A stretch of 7,272 nt of DNA from Gammaproteobacteria bacterium (GTDB lineage: Bacteria > Pseudomonadota > Gammaproteobacteria > DSM-19610). Position 1 is the stretch's first letter. The number at the start of each line of letters is the position of its first letter. The notes beneath the pieces were generated by a model that saw only the letters and a program-made list of their open reading frames with translations, had not been told where the DNA came from and ran no database searches. The DNA is taken from contig DRQL01000069.1 in the NCBI GenBank assembly GCA_011371465.1, forward strand, positions 1 to 7,272, in the 5' to 3' direction. The translations under genes and the position numbers were made by a program. This document shows, one piece after another, positions 5,727 to 7,272 of the stretch.

Positions 5727-7272
5727 ATGAAAACACTGGAACAACTCCTCGAAGAACGCATTCTCGTCCTGGACGGCGCCATGGGCACCATGATCCAGCG
5801 CTACAAGCTGGAAGAGGCCGACTACCGGGGCGAGCGCTTTGCCGACTGGCCCAGCGAGCTCAAGGGCAACAACGACCTGCTGTCGCTGACCCAGCCGCAG
5901 ATCATCAGTGACATCCACAAGGCCTACCTCGAGGTTGGCGCGGACATCATCGAGACCAATACCTTTAACTCCACCACCGTGTCGATGGCCGACTACGGGA
6001 TGGAGGAGCTGGTCTACGAAATCAACCTGGAATCCGCCCGGCTGGCACGCGCGGCAGCCGATGCCTTTTCCACCGACGACAAACCGCGTTTCGTGGCCGG
6101 CGTGCTCGGCCCCACCAGCCGCACCTGTTCGCTCAGCCCCGACGTCAATGACCCGGGATTTCGCAACATCACCTTCGATGAGCTGAAAGAAACCTATTAC
6201 GACGCCACCAAAGCCCTGATCGAAGGCGGCGCCGACATCATCCTGATCGAAACCATCTTCGACACCCTGAATGCCAAGGCCGCCGCGTTTGCGGTAAAGA
6301 CCTACTTTGAAGATATCGGCAAGGACTACCCGGTGATGATCTCCGGCACCATCACCGATGCTTCCGGCCGCACCCTGTCCGGGCAGACCGCCGAGGCGTT
6401 CTTCAATTCCATGCGTCACGTAAACCCGATTTCCATCGGTTTCAACTGCGCGCTGGGCGCCAAACAGCTGCGCCAGTACGTGGAAGAACTGGCCGGCACC
6501 GCCGACTGCTACGTCAACGCCCACCCCAACGCCGGCCTGCCCAACGAGTTTGGCGAGTACGATGAGTCGCCGGAAGAAATGGCCAAGGAACTCGGCGAAT
6601 GGGCCGGGAGCGGTTTCCTGAACATCATCGGCGGTTGCTGCGGCACTACGCCGCCGCACATCAAGGCCATTGCCGAGGCGGTGTCGAAGTTCCCGCCACG
6701 CAAGAAAATCGAACACGACTTCGTGCTGCGCCTGTCCGGCCTTGAACCCTGCAACATCCACGATGACTCGCTGTTCGTCAACGTCGGTGAACGCACCAAC
6801 GTCACCGGTTCGGCCAAATTCAAACGCCTGATCCTGGAAGAACAGTACGATGAAGCCCTGGATGTGGCCCGCGACCAGGTCGAGAACGGCGCGCAGATCA
6901 TCGATATCAACATGGACGAAGGCATGCTCGATGGCGAAAAGGCCATGGTCACCTTCCTCAACCTGATCGCCAGCGAACCGGATATCTCGCGCGTGCCGAT
7001 CATGGTCGACTCTTCCAAGTGGCCCATCATCGAAGCCGGCCTGAAATGCATCCAGGGCAAGGGCGTCGTCAACTCCATCAGCATGAAGGAAGGCGAAGCA
7101 GCGTTCATTAAACACGCGAAGCTGTGCCGCAAGTACGGCGCCGCCATAATCGTCATGGCCTTTGACGAAGTCGGCCAGGCCGACACCCGCGAGCGCAAGG
7201 TCGAGATCTGCACCCGCGCCTACCAACTCCTCACCGAGCAGGTCGGCTTCCCGCCGGAAGACATCATCTTCG
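5727..7272 (+). CDS. metH: Cobalamin-dependent methionine synthase, N-terminal part (cut by window end)
   Basis: The frame is open from the ATG at 5727 to the right edge, 515 codons of a protein usually near 1200-1230 residues. The enzyme transfers a methyl group from 5-methyltetrahydrofolate through methylcobalamin to homocysteine, making methionine in the cytoplasm. The homocysteine-binding domain opens with LDGAMGTMIQRYKL (from residue 15) and holds the three zinc-binding cysteines, Cys241 (GFNCALG) and Cys304/Cys305 (GGCCGTTP), equivalent to E. coli Cys247, Cys310 and Cys311. The pterin (folate)-binding domain follows from about residue 350 (FVNVGERTNVTGSAKFKRLI), with IDINMDEGMLDG, PIMVDSSKW and GKGVVNSISMKEGE. 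The cobalamin-binding and SAM-activation domains lie beyond the window. The Shine-Dalgarno is weak (only a TTAGG about 14 bases upstream), but the start matches the family N-terminus. All visible catalytic residues are intact. Confidence 0.97.
   Translation, partial: MKTLEQLLEERILVLDGAMGTMIQRYKLEEADYRGERFADWPSELKGNNDLLSLTQPQIISDIHKAYLEVGADIIETNTFNSTTVSMADYGMEELVYEINLESARLARAAADAFSTDDKPRFVAGVLGPTSRTCSLSPDVNDPGFRNITFDELKETYYDATKALIEGGADIILIETIFDTLNAKAAAFAVKTYFEDIGKDYPVMISGTITDASGRTLSGQTAEAFFNSMRHVNPISIGFNCALGAKQLRQYVEELAGTADCYVNAHPNAGLPNEFGEYDESPEEMAKELGEWAGSGFLNIIGGCCGTTPPHIKAIAEAVSKFPPRKKIEHDFVLRLSGLEPCNIHDDSLFVNVGERTNVTGSAKFKRLILEEQYDEALDVARDQVENGAQIIDINMDEGMLDGEKAMVTFLNLIASEPDISRVPIMVDSSKWPIIEAGLKCIQGKGVVNSISMKEGEAAFIKHAKLCRKYGAAIIVMAFDEVGQADTRERKVEICTRAYQLLTEQVGFPPEDIIF

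Noticed and set aside
5697..7226. A 509-residue open frame antisense to metH
   Set aside because: It lies wholly opposite a clearly conserved metH frame. Its Gly/Val/Asp-rich, low-complexity composition is typical of the shadow of a GC-rich gene, and it has no recognisable domain.

Overview
The window looks like ordinary chromosomal DNA of a GC-rich gammaproteobacterium. The grounds are a gene pair arranged as in E. coli qmcA-ybbJ, a metH N-terminus very close to the enterobacterial type, strong Shine-Dalgarno sequences, and exported multidomain cytochrome and thrombospondin-repeat proteins of a kind common in aquatic and sediment gammaproteobacteria. The lineage is inferred from protein resemblance recalled without database searches, so it cannot be narrowed further.

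Layout. (1) Bases 2-868, plus strand: the 3' part of a gene for an exported, secretin-like protein; its start lies left of the window. (2) 931-1863 and 1863-2300, plus strand: a two-gene operon encoding a QmcA/stomatin-type SPFH membrane protein and a short NfeD-family partner, with a one-base stop/start overlap. (3) 2325-5512, minus strand: a large gene converging on nfeD. It encodes an exported protein with a signal peptide, a YVTN-like beta-propeller, a di-heme cytochrome c peroxidase-like region with two CxxCH motifs, thrombospondin type 3 calcium repeats and a C-terminal dockerin-like module. A one-base frameshift near 2700 separates the last repeats and the dockerin module from the rest. 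(4) 5513-5726: a divergent intergenic region with two perfect inverted repeats and a candidate extended -10 promoter for metH. (5) 5727 to the right edge, plus strand: the N-terminal half of cobalamin-dependent methionine synthase (homocysteine- and folate-binding domains), cut by the window end.

How the genes relate. Only the SPFH/NfeD pair is clearly one functional unit, probably acting in membrane microdomain organisation or membrane quality control. The secretin-like gene lies on the same strand 62 bases upstream and could be co-transcribed with it. The cytochrome protein is a separate periplasmic or surface redox/calcium-binding module, and metH belongs to core one-carbon metabolism. I found no mobile element, CRISPR array, tRNA, rRNA or clear riboswitch. 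The points most worth a second look are the frameshifted C-terminus of the cytochrome gene, its unusual domain combination, the short stand-alone secretin-like protein, and the paired inverted repeats in the divergent promoter region.
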